This document shows, in pieces, positions 8,558-16,782 of a stretch of DNA of 64,000 bases. Positions within the stretch are counted from its first letter, which is position 1. Every line of letters starts with the position of its first letter. The translations under genes were made by a program, and so were the position numbers. The stretch is from Flavobacteriales bacterium UBA2306 (GTDB taxonomy: Bacteria > Bacteroidota > Bacteroidia > Flavobacteriales > Weeksellaceae): NCBI GenBank assembly GCA_002345565.1, contig DDVS01000004.1, forward strand, positions 186,001 through 250,000, given 5' to 3'. The notes below the pieces were generated by a model, which did no database searches, was not told where the DNA came from, and saw nothing but the letters and a program-made list of their open reading frames with translations.

Positions 8558-8573
8558 TGGCACAGCTCTTGTG
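8558..8573 (+). promoter_or_regulatory. Sigma-54-like promoter upstream of lon
   Basis: TGGCAC (8558-8563), five bases, then TTGTG (8569-8573): the -24 GG and -12 TG pairs have the spacing of the RpoN consensus TGGCAC-N5-TTGC, with one departure (T for C at -12). The predicted start lies near 8584, about 90 bases before the lon ATG at 8675. No TAnnTTTG box is seen in this leader. A palindrome ATGACA-ATA-TGTCAT lies at 8650-8664 in the leader. Confidence 0.5.
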
Positions 8574-8674
8574 AAATTATAATCCAACATAGAACCAGAT
8601 TGATTTTCTAAGAAATTTATAGAATCAATCTTTATATCCATTAAGATTAATGACAATATGTCATCAACTATATT

Positions 8675-11077
8675 ATGACAGAATTTGAAAATATCAATTT
8701 TGAAGAAATCTTTGAAGAAGGCGTAGGAATTATTTCCGAAGAAATTAATTTTTCCGACTTCGATACTAAGGAAAGCGATGAATCTCAAACGCTTTTCCCG
8801 ATTCTTCCCGTAAGAAATATGGTAATGTTTCCGAAAGTGGTGATTCCTATTACAGCCGGAAGAGAAAAATCCAAAAAATTGCTGGAGGAAGCTCAAAAGG
8901 AAAATAAACTCATCGGAATTATTACCCAGAAAAATCCCAACGAGGAAAATCCAACTGAGAAAGACCTTTATGCTATCGGGACTTTGGCGAAGATTATCAA
9001 AATCATCAAACTTCCGGAAGGGAATATCACAGCGATTACGAGAGGTGTTCAGAGATTCAAAGTCAAAAAAATGGTTTCTCAGGAGCCTTATTTCTTGGCC
9101 GAAATCACAAAACAAAAAGATTCTCAACCAAAAGATACAGAAGAATTTTCTGCATTGATGGATAATATCAAAGATTTGGCAGAAAAAATCATCAATATCG
9201 ACCCAAATATTCCGAATGCAGCGCAGTTTGCTATTAAAAATATCGAAGCAAACGAGGATTTATTAAATTTTGTTTCTGCGAACGGTAATTTTTCTGCTAC
9301 TAAAAAGCAGATTTTGCTTGATGAAAAAACCCTGATTCGACGCGCAAAAAAATTATATGAAATGATGCACGACGATTTCCGTCATTTGGAATTGAAGAAT
9401 CAGATTCATCAGAAAACAAGCAAAGACCTTGACAAACAGCAACGTGAATATTTCTTGAATCAACAAATCAAAACCATTCAAGATGAATTAGGTGGCGGTG
9501 CGGAATCTGACGCAGACGAATTCAAGAAAAAAGCTGAAAAAATTACTTGGAACGCCGAAGTCGAAAATCATTTCCAAAAGGAATTGCAAAGACTTCAACG
9601 CCAACATCCAAATTCTCCGGATTACAACGTTCAGAGAAATTATCTGGATTTTTTCACAGATTTACCTTGGGAAAAATATTCCAAAGACCATTTTGATTTG
9701 AAGAAAGCTGAAAAGCTTTTGGATAGAGAACATTTCGGACTTGAGGATATCAAAAAAAGAATTCTGGAACACATCGCAGTTCTGAAATTGAAGAACGATA
9801 TGAAATCTCCAATTCTTTGTTTGGTTGGTCCTCCGGGAGTTGGGAAAACGTCGTTGGGAAAATCGATTGCGGATTCTTTGGGGAGAAAATACGTTCGAGT
9901 TTCTCTTGGCGGATTGCACGATGAAAGCGAAATCCGTGGTCACAGAAAAACTTACATCGGAGCAATGGCAGGAAGAATTCTTCAATCCATCAAAAAATCA
10001 GGAACATCCAATCCTGTGATTGTTTTGGATGAGATTGATAAAATTGGACAAGGGATTCACGGTGACCCAAGTTCTGCTTTGTTGGAAGTTCTTGACCCTG
10101 AACAAAATAGCAATTTCTATGATAATTTCTTAGAAATGGGTTACGACCTTTCCAAAGTGATGTTCATTGCGACAGCCAACTCGCTTTCGTCTGTTCAACG
10201 TCCGCTTTTGGATAGAATGGAAATCATCAGCATTGCGGGTTATACTTTAGAAGAGAAAATCGAAATTGCGAAAAGACACTTAATCAAAAAACAACTTCAG
10301 GAAAATGGTTTGGATGCAAAATCCTTGAAACTAGGAAATACTGAATTGAAACATATCATCGATGCTCATACTTCTGAGAGTGGTGTAAGAACATTGGAGA
10401 AAAGAATTGCTGGCGTTGCTCGTTGGGTGGCTTTGCAATTAGCTACGGAAAACGATTACGACCCGAAAATCTCCGTTGAAAAAGTGGACGAAATCCTTGG
10501 AGTTCCAAGACCGAAAACTTTGGCTGAAATCACAGATGTTCCAGGTGTTGTAACTGGATTGGCTTGGACAAGTGTCGGTGGTGATATTTTGTTCATCGAA
10601 AGTATTCTTTCCAAAGGAAAAGGCGGTTTGACAATGACCGGAAATCTTGGAAACGTGATGAAAGAATCAGCAACAATTGCATTAGAATTCATCAAAGCTC
10701 ATTACGAAGAATTAGGAATTTCTGAAGAAGATATCGAGAAGAAAAACATTCACGTTCACGTTCCGGAAGGTGCAACTCCGAAAGATGGACCTTCTGCAGG
10801 TATTGCAATGTTAACCTCAATGGTTTCAAGCTACAAAAACAAAAAAGTGAAATCTCATCTGGCAATGACGGGTGAAATTACTTTGAGAGGAAAAGTACTT
10901 CCTGTTGGTGGAATTAAGGAGAAACTTTTGGCGGCGACAAGAGCTGGAATCAAGGAAGTGATTCTTTGCGAGGCGAATAGAAAAGATGTTGAGGAAATCA
11001 AAAAAGATTATCTGAAAAATCTGAAGGTCAATTATGTTAACAATATGAGCGAAGTGATTGAAATTGCTTTGAAATAA
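8675..11077 (+). CDS. lon: ATP-dependent protease Lon
   Basis: 800 residues. The N-terminal LON substrate domain (FPILPVRNMVMFPKVVIPI, residues about 42-240) is preceded by a 40-residue acidic extension. The AAA+ module has Walker A GPPGVGKT (385-392) and Walker B VIVLDEIDK. The C-terminal protease has the catalytic Ser707 in PKDGPSAG and the Lys in the LRGKVLPVGGIKEKLLAA region. Lon degrades misfolded and regulatory proteins in the cytoplasm. The ATG at 8675 is in phase with the acidic extension seen in Flavobacteria. It is monocistronic between two terminators, with a sigma-54-like site upstream. Confidence 0.95.
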   Translation: MTEFENINFEEIFEEGVGIISEEINFSDFDTKESDESQTLFPILPVRNMVMFPKVVIPITAGREKSKKLLEEAQKENKLIGIITQKNPNEENPTEKDLYAIGTLAKIIKIIKLPEGNITAITRGVQRFKVKKMVSQEPYFLAEITKQKDSQPKDTEEFSALMDNIKDLAEKIINIDPNIPNAAQFAIKNIEANEDLLNFVSANGNFSATKKQILLDEKTLIRRAKKLYEMMHDDFRHLELKNQIHQKTSKDLDKQQREYFLNQQIKTIQDELGGGAESDADEFKKKAEKITWNAEVENHFQKELQRLQRQHPNSPDYNVQRNYLDFFTDLPWEKYSKDHFDLKKAEKLLDREHFGLEDIKKRILEHIAVLKLKNDMKSPILCLVGPPGVGKTSLGKSIADSLGRKYVRVSLGGLHDESEIRGHRKTYIGAMAGRILQSIKKSGTSNPVIVLDEIDKIGQGIHGDPSSALLEVLDPEQNSNFYDNFLEMGYDLSKVMFIATANSLSSVQRPLLDRMEIISIAGYTLEEKIEIAKRHLIKKQLQENGLDAKSLKLGNTELKHIIDAHTSESGVRTLEKRIAGVARWVALQLATENDYDPKISVEKVDEILGVPRPKTLAEITDVPGVVTGLAWTSVGGDILFIESILSKGKGGLTMTGNLGNVMKESATIALEFIKAHYEELGISEEDIEKKNIHVHVPEGATPKDGPSAGIAMLTSMVSSYKNKKVKSHLAMTGEITLRGKVLPVGGIKEKLLAATRAGIKEVILCEANRKDVEEIKKDYLKNLKVNYVNNMSEVIEIALK

Positions 11078-11084
11078 AAATTAC

Positions 11085-11121
11085 AAAATCCCGATTCTAA
11101 ATTAGAATCGGGATTTTTATT
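11085..11121. terminator. Bidirectional terminator between lon and the hydrolase pseudogene
   Basis: AAAATCCCGATTCTAA (11085-11100) pairs with TTAGAATCGGGATTTT (11102-11117); T-rich tracts flank both sides. It serves converging transcription from lon and from the pseudogene. Confidence 0.8.
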
Positions 11122-11124
11122 CTT

Positions 11125-11902
11125 TTAAAGTTGTTCAATAGCTTTTACTAATCTATCTTTTTCTACGACCATTCCTTGGATGTGTTCTCCGGAAAACTCC
11201 AAAAACTGTTTAGGTTCTGGTGCATTGTTATAAATCAATTGTCCTTGTTCAAAAGGAACCGTTGAATCGCCTTTGCTGTAGATGAACAATTTTGGAAGTC
11301 CTGTTAAAGATTTTACATCTTCTTTTGCAGAGTATGGAGAGGTTACATATTTTTCAATGACTTCCTTCATTTCTGGTTTGAATTTTATGGCAATATCTGT
11401 GAAAGATGACATTCCTCCATCCAAAATCAATCCTGAGATTTTTGATTGATTTTCTTTTGCTAAATGAGTTGCGATTTGAGTAAAGATAAATTTTAGTGTT
11501 ATCAATGTCTTTTCTAGCTAATAAATAATTGAACATTTTTTGACCATCTTCTGCGACATTGACGTGTGTTGGTTTTCCTGTGGACTTTCCATAACCTCTT
11601 ACATCTACCATCACCACCAGGAATCCGTTTTCTACCAAAGGTTTTGTGATGTATTGATAAGTTGAAATATTACCGCCAGCTCCATGAAAAAAGATAATTG
11701 TCTTCTTGATTGATTTTGATTCCGGTTTCAAAACCACTACTGTGATGGTATCATTTTCTACGGGAAGATTTATGTTTTCAATATTTTTGAATTCCAAAGC
11801 TTTCATTTCCTTTTTCGGCTGGTAGAACATATGATCCATTTGAGCCTTAGAAAAAATGGATAATAACACTAAAAATAGAGAGAAGAATACTGTTGTTTTC
11901 AT
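11125..11902 (-). pseudogene. Broken alpha/beta-hydrolase (secreted), nucleophile elbow deleted with frameshift
   Basis: Two overlapping frames make one protein. The N-terminal part (from ATG at 11902) has a signal peptide ending FSKAQ, then IIFFHGAGGNIS (oxyanion HG) and VVMVDVRGYGKSTG. It reads on to KIYLY, after which the frame is lost near 11480. The other frame continues with QIATHLAKENQSKISGLILDGG, KLFIYSKGDSTVPF (catalytic Asp) and FSGEHIQGM (catalytic His). Intact relatives would carry GxSxGG between KIYLY and QIAT; those codons are absent in both frames. A deletion of about 17 bases therefore removed the serine elbow and shifted the frame. The promoter region still looks intact. Confidence 0.8.
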
Positions 11903-11925
11903 TGTTTTAAATTAATTTGATGCTT

Positions 11926-11995
11926 CAAAAGTATAACGACCACATCTTAAAAAGAAAAAATTCCGACCGAGTTGTCAAAAACTCAGACCGAACTG
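11926..11995 (-). promoter_or_regulatory. Promoter with paired direct repeats upstream of the hydrolase pseudogene
   Basis: On the minus strand TACTTTTG (11933-11926) is an exact TAnnTTTG -7 box, about 24 bases before the ATG at 11902. Upstream lie two direct repeats: GACCGAGTTG starting at 11965 and GACCGAACTG starting at 11986 (plus-strand reading), exactly 21 bases apart, two helical turns. GAGTT-GTCAAA-AACTC between them is also an inverted repeat. This arrangement resembles a site for a dimeric activator such as a LytTR-type regulator; the identity of the regulator is inference. Confidence 0.45.
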
Positions 11996-12013
11996 TAGAA
12001 TCCAGAGATAAAA

Positions 12014-12041
12014 CAAAAAAGAGACTCATCAATAAGTCTCT
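12014..12041 (-). terminator. Terminator of the LUD-cdsA-psd run
   Basis: On the minus strand AGAGACT (12041-12035) pairs with AGTCTCT (12026-12020) over 8 bases, then TTTTTTGTTTT. It lies about 25 bases beyond the psd stop. Confidence 0.75.
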
Positions 12042-12065
12042 CTGCTGTTATATAAAATTTTGAAT

Positions 12066-12719
12066 TTAATCTCTAAGTCTAGCAATCACATCCAAACCGC
12101 CTTTTGTTTTGTCTCCAATTTTGCAAAGGATTTCTGTATCAAGCGGTAAGAAAACATCCATTCTGGATCCAAACTTGATGAATCCGAATTCGTGTCCTGC
12201 TTTGGCTTTATCTTCGATATTGCAATAGAAAACAATTCTTCTCGCTACATAACCTGCAATCTGGCGAAAAACCACTTGATGATTCGTTAAACTTTGTACA
12301 GCAACTGTTGTTCTCTCGTTCTCTGTAGAAGATTTCTCGTGCCAAGCGACCAGATATTTTCCAGGATGGTATTTTTTATAATTCACTTCTCCACTTACCG
12401 GATAACGACAGATATGAACATTAAGAGGTGACATAAAAATAGAAACCTGAATACAATTAGCCTTCAAAACTTCATCTTCGAAAACCTCTTTGATCATGAC
12501 TACTTTGCCGTCAACTGGAGCAATTACATTTTCTGTATGATCCAAAATTGCTCTTGTAGGCACCCGGAAAAACCAGAAAATCAGTCCTAACATTACCAAT
12601 AACGGAATTAGAATAATTAATGACCATAATTGTAAATAATAAATAGATATGGTTGCAATAAATGCAATGAACAAAATCGCGACGATTAGCGTTCCTTTCG
12701 ATTCTTTATGTAGTTTCAT
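12066..12719 (-). CDS. psd: Phosphatidylserine decarboxylase, short (archaeal-type) form
   Basis: 217 residues from the ATG at 12719. An in-frame ATG further upstream at 12776 would run into cdsA coding sequence and adds a non-conserved tail, so 12719 is preferred. Two N-terminal membrane helices (residues about 10-50) precede the catalytic part. VSIFMSPLNVHICRYP and YHPGKYLVAW are family motifs. The self-cleavage site is FGS at residues 183-185: cleavage between Gly184 and Ser185 gives the pyruvoyl beta/alpha subunits. It makes phosphatidylethanolamine from phosphatidylserine. It starts 8 bases after the cdsA stop. Confidence 0.92.
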   Translation of the reverse strand: MKLHKESKGTLIVAILFIAFIATISIYYLQLWSLIILIPLLVMLGLIFWFFRVPTRAILDHTENVIAPVDGKVVMIKEVFEDEVLKANCIQVSIFMSPLNVHICRYPVSGEVNYKKYHPGKYLVAWHEKSSTENERTTVAVQSLTNHQVVFRQIAGYVARRIVFYCNIEDKAKAGHEFGFIKFGSRMDVFLPLDTEILCKIGDKTKGGLDVIARLRD

Positions 12720-12727
12720 AATAGTTT

Positions 12728-13603
12728 CTAAAACAGTTTTTCTAAAATAAAATAGAGGTAAATTACTGGCGCACAAATGATAAAACTATCCAGTCTATCC
12801 AAAATTCCGCCGTGTCCGGGAATGATGTTTCCGCTGTCCTTCACTGCAAAACTACGCTTTAGCTGACTTTCTACCAAATCGCCTAAAGGTGCAAATATAG
12901 AAATCAATAATCCGACAATCATCCAGTTTCCTCTTAGTTCAGGAAAATATTGCTCAACGAAAAATCCTAAAATCAATGTCAAAATAACACCTCCGGCAAA
13001 TCCTTCCCAAGTTTTTTTAGGTGAAATCTTTGGTGCCATTTTATGTTTTCCGAAGAATTTTCCTGTAAGGTAAGCAAAGGTATCACTGCTCCAAATCAAT
13101 ACAAAAAGCATAAATACTTCTAATGTAAATGACTTATCAGGGTCTAGTGTACTGAATTTTGGTAATCCTAATGCAAAACCAAAAGGTAATGCCAAATAAA
13201 TAACAGTAAAAATCAGTTTGCCATTTTCAAAATAAAGTTCCTGAGAATATTTGAATAATGTAATGACTGCAATGGGAATTAATGCTAAAGCCAGAAGCTC
13301 GCTAAAGTTAACATCAAAGAAAAATCCGTGGTAAAAAAACCGCTTGCTGAATCGATAATAAATAATAGCAGCAACTGGAAAAACCAGCCATTTATAAAAG
13401 CTGTTATCAAATTTCATAATCTTGATACATTCATAAAGCCCTACAACAAGGAAGAATGTTATCAATCCATAAAAAAGATATTGCTGTTTTACATCCGGGA
13501 AAATATTTCCTAATAGATATTCACCAAAAGGCGTGGTACAAATTGCTATAACGAAAACATACACTAATCCCGAAATAGACCGTTGAATTAAATTTTTATC
13601 CAA
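12728..13603 (-). CDS. cdsA: Phosphatidate cytidylyltransferase
   Basis: 291 residues with about eight membrane helices. The C-terminal signature is clear: KISPKKTWEGFAGG and then GDLVESQLKRSFAVKDSGNIIPGHGGILDRLDS, which carries the paired Asp residues and the PGHGG-x-LDR motif of CdsA. It forms CDP-diacylglycerol from phosphatidic acid and CTP, the precursor of all bacterial phospholipid head groups. It sits between the LUD-domain gene (9-base gap) and psd (8-base gap), making a three-gene run; the intervening enzyme, phosphatidylserine synthase, is not here. Confidence 0.92.
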   Translation of the reverse strand: MDKNLIQRSISGLVYVFVIAICTTPFGEYLLGNIFPDVKQQYLFYGLITFFLVVGLYECIKIMKFDNSFYKWLVFPVAAIIYYRFSKRFFYHGFFFDVNFSELLALALIPIAVITLFKYSQELYFENGKLIFTVIYLALPFGFALGLPKFSTLDPDKSFTLEVFMLFVLIWSSDTFAYLTGKFFGKHKMAPKISPKKTWEGFAGGVILTLILGFFVEQYFPELRGNWMIVGLLISIFAPLGDLVESQLKRSFAVKDSGNIIPGHGGILDRLDSFIICAPVIYLYFILEKLF

Positions 13604-13612
13604 AACTGAAGT

Positions 13613-14191
13613 TTAATCTTCCAACAAAAGTAAGAAAAGTTTGGTATTATCTTTATTAGGCGTGTCCAATTTGGATTGGCTTCCGCTAATTGATGTCAGG
13701 TTTTTAAGATTTCCGGCGCGTTTAACCTTCATCATGGCTTCATTAAGGTTATTTGTAATTTGAGAAACATTCGCCATAATGATGATTTTGCCAGGCAACC
13801 TGGAAGAATGATAATGAAGGATATTGTTATGAGAAAGCATGATCCTGCCATCAAATGCAATTAAATATTCGCAAGTAATAAAGGCGGCATCGTTATCCTC
13901 GGTTAATTCTGGCGTGTAAGGCGTTTTAATGACATCAAGAAAATTTTTCAGATCCTGGTCCCAGCAAAATATATTGTTTATCTGCTCTATTTTAATAATC
14001 TGATTTAGAGTTTGCAAAGCCTCGGATTCATCTGCACAGTAATTAAAAAAACCGCCAGAATGCGTAAAAAGTTGCGCAAACTTGTAATCCAAATCGGCAT
14101 CCCGAAGCTGATCTGCCAGCTTTGTTACATCTGTCTCATCCTCTTCAGGCTGATTCATGATCTTATTAACGAGTTTTTTAAACAGACTCAA
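13613..14191 (-). CDS. LUD domain protein (LutC-like), unknown role
   Basis: 192 residues. The sequence from FAQLFTHSGGFFNYC through IFCWDQDLKNFLDV, AAFITCEYLIAFDGRIML and the end KLFLLLLED fits the LUD (lactate utilisation, LutB/LutC) fold, but neither lutA nor lutB is near. The start is TTG at 14191, just downstream of a good -7 box; an in-frame ATG comes 11 codons later and would trim a basic helix. It leads the run with cdsA and psd, so a link with phospholipid synthesis or membrane stress is a guess from context only. Many Bacteroidota seem to keep this LUD gene with cdsA. Confidence 0.7.
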   Translation of the reverse strand: MSLFKKLVNKIMNQPEEDETDVTKLADQLRDADLDYKFAQLFTHSGGFFNYCADESEALQTLNQIIKIEQINNIFCWDQDLKNFLDVIKTPYTPELTEDNDAAFITCEYLIAFDGRIMLSHNNILHYHSSRLPGKIIIMANVSQITNNLNEAMMKVKRAGNLKNLTSISGSQSKLDTPNKDNTKLFLLLLED

Positions 14192-14218
14192 TTTCCTGCA
14201 ATTTTTTATTAATTATTA

Positions 14219-14226
14219 CAAATGTA
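14219..14226 (-). promoter_or_regulatory. Promoter -7 box (TACATTTG) for the LUD-cdsA-psd run
   Basis: Exact TAnnTTTG on the minus strand, 27 bases upstream of the TTG start at 14191. The distance supports the TTG as translation start. A -33 TTTG is not clear. Confidence 0.5.
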
Positions 14227-14271
14227 AAGAATTATTATAATACTCTAAAAACCAAAAGTTTGTTTTAATAA

Positions 14272-14300
14272 AAAAAATCCCAATAAAATTAGGATTTTTT
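14272..14300 (-). terminator. Terminator of the rsfS-ftsH run
   Basis: AAAAAATCC (14272-14280) pairs with GGATTTTTT (14292-14300); on the minus strand the hairpin ends in a run of T. It stands about 25 bases beyond the ftsH stop. Confidence 0.6.
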
Positions 14301-14324
14301 TATTCTTGAATCTTTAAGTTCTGA

Positions 14325-16286
14325 TTAACTCTCTGTATTTAAGACATTTCCCGCATCGGCAGGATTATCAATACTAGAAACCGGTGTTTCCGTTAATTCT
14401 GGATCCCAAGCTCTTTTTCCAAAGATTTCTTCCAAATCCTCCCGGAAAATCACTTCTTTTTCTAATAATTTCTGAGAAAGAGCGTCAAGTTTATCACGGT
14501 TTTCTGTTAAGATTGTTACCGCTCTTTGGTATTGAACTTCTATGAGTTTAGAAATTTCTTCATCAATTAATTTGGCAGTTTGTTCAGAATACGGTTTTCC
14601 AAAGCTATATTCTGACTGGCCAGAGCTATCATAGTAAGAAATGTTACCTACTTTATCATTAAGACCGTAGATGGTAACCATAGCTTGTGCTTGTTTGGTA
14701 ACTCTTTCCAGATCAGACAATGCACCTGTAGAAATATTTCCAAACGCAACTTGTTCTGCTGCTCTGCCTCCCAATGTTGCACAAATCTCATCCAGCATCT
14801 GTTCTGTAGTGGTCAATTGTCTCTCTTCCGGAAGATACCAGGCTGCTCCAAGAGAGCGTCCTCTAGGAACAATGGTTACTTTAAGAAGTGGTGCAGCGTG
14901 TTCTACCAACCAAGAAATAGTTGCGTGACCTGCTTCGTGGAAAGCTACTCTTCTTTTTTCCGATGGTTTAATGGCTTTATTTTTCTTTTCCAAACCACCT
15001 ATAATTCTATCAACAGCATCTAAAAAATCTTGCTTTGAGACAGATTCGTGAGAATTTCTTGCGGCAATTAAAGCGGCTTCATTACATACATTGGCAATAT
15101 CTGCTCCACTGAATCCTGGTGTCTGTTTTGCTAAAAATTCTCTATCTATAGAGTCGTCTAATTTAATTTTAGCAAGGTGTACATCAAAAATTTGTTGTCT
15201 TTCATGCAATTCTGGCAAATCAACATATATAGATCTATCAAAACGCCCCGCTCTCATTAATGCTTTATCAAGAATATCCGCTCTGTTGGTAGCTGCCATT
15301 ACAATAACGTTGGTATCTGTCCCGAAACCATCCATTTCTGTAAGCAATTGGTTCAAGGTATTTTCTCGTTCGTCATTTCCTCCTGTAAAATTTCCTTTTC
15401 CTCTGGCTCTACCAATGGCATCAATCTCATCAATAAAAATGATAGCTGGTGATTTTGCTTTGGCCTGGGCAAAAAGATCTCTAACTCTGGAAGCACCAAC
15501 GCCAACAAACATCTCTACAAAATCGGAACCCGATAGTGAGAAGAAAGGCACTTTAGCTTCGCCCGCAACAGCTTTTGCCAATAAGGTTTTACCTGTTCCC
15601 GGAGGCCCAACTAAAAGTACACCTTTCGGGATTTTACCACCTAATTTGGTGTATTTTTCAGAATTTTTCAAAAAATCTACAACTTCCTGAACTTCTTCTT
15701 TTGCACCTTCTAAGCCTGCAACATCTTTAAACGTTACCTGAATTTTGTCTTTTTCATCAAAAAGCTTTGCTCTTGATTTCCCTATACTGAAGATTTGTCC
15801 GCCAGGGCCTCCTGCTCCACCTCCCATTCTTCTGAAGATGAAAAAATAGATTAAAGCAAAAAAACCGCCCCAGATTGCAATGGTAACAAGCAGGTCAGAT
15901 AATCCGCTTTGACTTTTTCCGAAGTCTATTCTCGCAGGTTGTGTTAATTTTGAATTAATATTATCAAATCTTTCCTGGAAGTATCGCAAATCACCATACG
16001 TCATTACAAAATCCGGACTTGGTTTGATATTAATAGCAGAAAGCGGATCATTATTTTTGTTATCTTTCTGGATTTCTGCTTTGGCACTTTTGGTAAGATA
16101 AATATCTACTTTAGAGTTATCTTTATAAACCAGGACTTCGTTAACCTTGCCTTGCTGAACCAAGGTGTAAAATTCTTTTTCATCAATGTTTTTTACCATA
16201 GAGTCTCCCAATAATCCTGGAAGAAATATCAGTAAAATAAGTCCCAACAAAACCGGTATAAACCAGTTGAATCCTTTATTATTCAT
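14325..16286 (-). CDS. ftsH: ATP-dependent zinc metalloprotease FtsH
   Basis: 653 residues. Two membrane helices (residues about 7-25 and 125-150) enclose a periplasmic domain of about 100 residues. The AAA+ domain has Walker A GPPGTGKT (227-234), Walker B IIFIDEIDAIG and the second-region MAATNR. The protease has the zinc motif HEAGH (450-454) and a downstream acidic ligand in the SDLERVT region. FtsH degrades membrane proteins and short-lived cytosolic regulators such as LpxC in many bacteria. It follows rsfS in the same run with a gap of about 45 bases; a terminator closes it. Confidence 0.96.
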   Translation of the reverse strand: MNNKGFNWFIPVLLGLILLIFLPGLLGDSMVKNIDEKEFYTLVQQGKVNEVLVYKDNSKVDIYLTKSAKAEIQKDNKNNDPLSAINIKPSPDFVMTYGDLRYFQERFDNINSKLTQPARIDFGKSQSGLSDLLVTIAIWGGFFALIYFFIFRRMGGGAGGPGGQIFSIGKSRAKLFDEKDKIQVTFKDVAGLEGAKEEVQEVVDFLKNSEKYTKLGGKIPKGVLLVGPPGTGKTLLAKAVAGEAKVPFFSLSGSDFVEMFVGVGASRVRDLFAQAKAKSPAIIFIDEIDAIGRARGKGNFTGGNDERENTLNQLLTEMDGFGTDTNVIVMAATNRADILDKALMRAGRFDRSIYVDLPELHERQQIFDVHLAKIKLDDSIDREFLAKQTPGFSGADIANVCNEAALIAARNSHESVSKQDFLDAVDRIIGGLEKKNKAIKPSEKRRVAFHEAGHATISWLVEHAAPLLKVTIVPRGRSLGAAWYLPEERQLTTTEQMLDEICATLGGRAAEQVAFGNISTGALSDLERVTKQAQAMVTIYGLNDKVGNISYYDSSGQSEYSFGKPYSEQTAKLIDEEISKLIEVQYQRAVTILTENRDKLDALSQKLLEKEVIFREDLEEIFGKRAWDPELTETPVSSIDNPADAGNVLNTES

Positions 16287-16332
16287 CTTTGTTTTTTAAA
16301 AATAATTGTAGATGGGCAAGATGGCCTATCTT

Positions 16333-16695
16333 TTAGTTTTCTATTTTTGTGATCTTGGCATCTCCCCAAAGCTCCTCTATATCATAATATTCGCGGATTT
16401 GCTTTTGGAAAACGTGAACCACTACAGAAACGTAATCTACCAAGACCCACATTGCATTTTCTGTTCCTTCTACATGCCAAGGTCTTTCTTTGATATCGTT
16501 TCTAACTTTTTTTTCTATGTTGCCGGCAATGGCAGAAACCTGCGTATTAGAGTTTCCACTGCAGATGATAAAGGTATCTGCGACTGAATTTTCTATGCCT
16601 GATAAATCGAAAATCTGAATATCTTCTCCTTTAGTATCCTGGATAGACTCAACGATTTTGTCGATTAATAATTGTTTTTCTGTACTTTTACTCAT
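16333..16695 (-). CDS. rsfS: Ribosomal silencing factor RsfS
   Basis: 120 residues, normal for the RsfS/Iojap family. Family marks: GEDIQIFDLSGIENSVADTFIICSGNSNTQVSAIA in the core and the RPWHVEG segment followed by WVLVDYVSVVVHVF. RsfS binds uL14 on the 50S subunit and blocks joining with 30S under starvation. It precedes ftsH. The Bacteroidota promoter box lies 21 bases upstream of its ATG and birA starts in the opposite direction 88 bases away. Confidence 0.93.
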   Translation of the reverse strand: MSKSTEKQLLIDKIVESIQDTKGEDIQIFDLSGIENSVADTFIICSGNSNTQVSAIAGNIEKKVRNDIKERPWHVEGTENAMWVLVDYVSVVVHVFQKQIREYYDIEELWGDAKITKIEN

Positions 16696-16715
16696 TCAAA
16701 AAAATTGTGTAATTG

Positions 16716-16723
16716 CAAATTTA
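16716..16723 (-). promoter_or_regulatory. Promoter -7 box (TAAATTTG) for rsfS-ftsH
   Basis: Exact TAnnTTTG on the minus strand, 20 bases upstream of the rsfS ATG. The -33 partner is not a clean match. Confidence 0.5.
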
Positions 16724-16782
16724 TTGATTTTTATCTATTTATCTTTTGTTTCTTGACTTATAATCTCATAAAGTTTTCATAA

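Noticed and set aside
8555..9127. 190-codon minus-strand frame opposite the start of lon
   Set aside because: It is the shadow of lon; its amino acids are rich in Phe, Ile and Asn as expected of AT-rich antisense, without any motif.
11354..11505. Programmed frameshift in the hydrolase gene
   Set aside because: No slippery run lies near 11480 and the nucleophile motif GxSxG is missing in both frames, so translation would give a dead enzyme; a deletion explains it better.
12720..12776. Upstream ATG for psd inside cdsA
   Set aside because: It adds 19 residues unlike the family and overlaps cdsA; the ATG at 12719 fits the 8-base gap.
15091..15690. 199-codon open frame on the plus strand opposite ftsH
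   Set aside because: It is antisense to the conserved AAA+ region of ftsH, has no promoter or family likeness, and its length is explained by codon bias of the real gene on the other strand.
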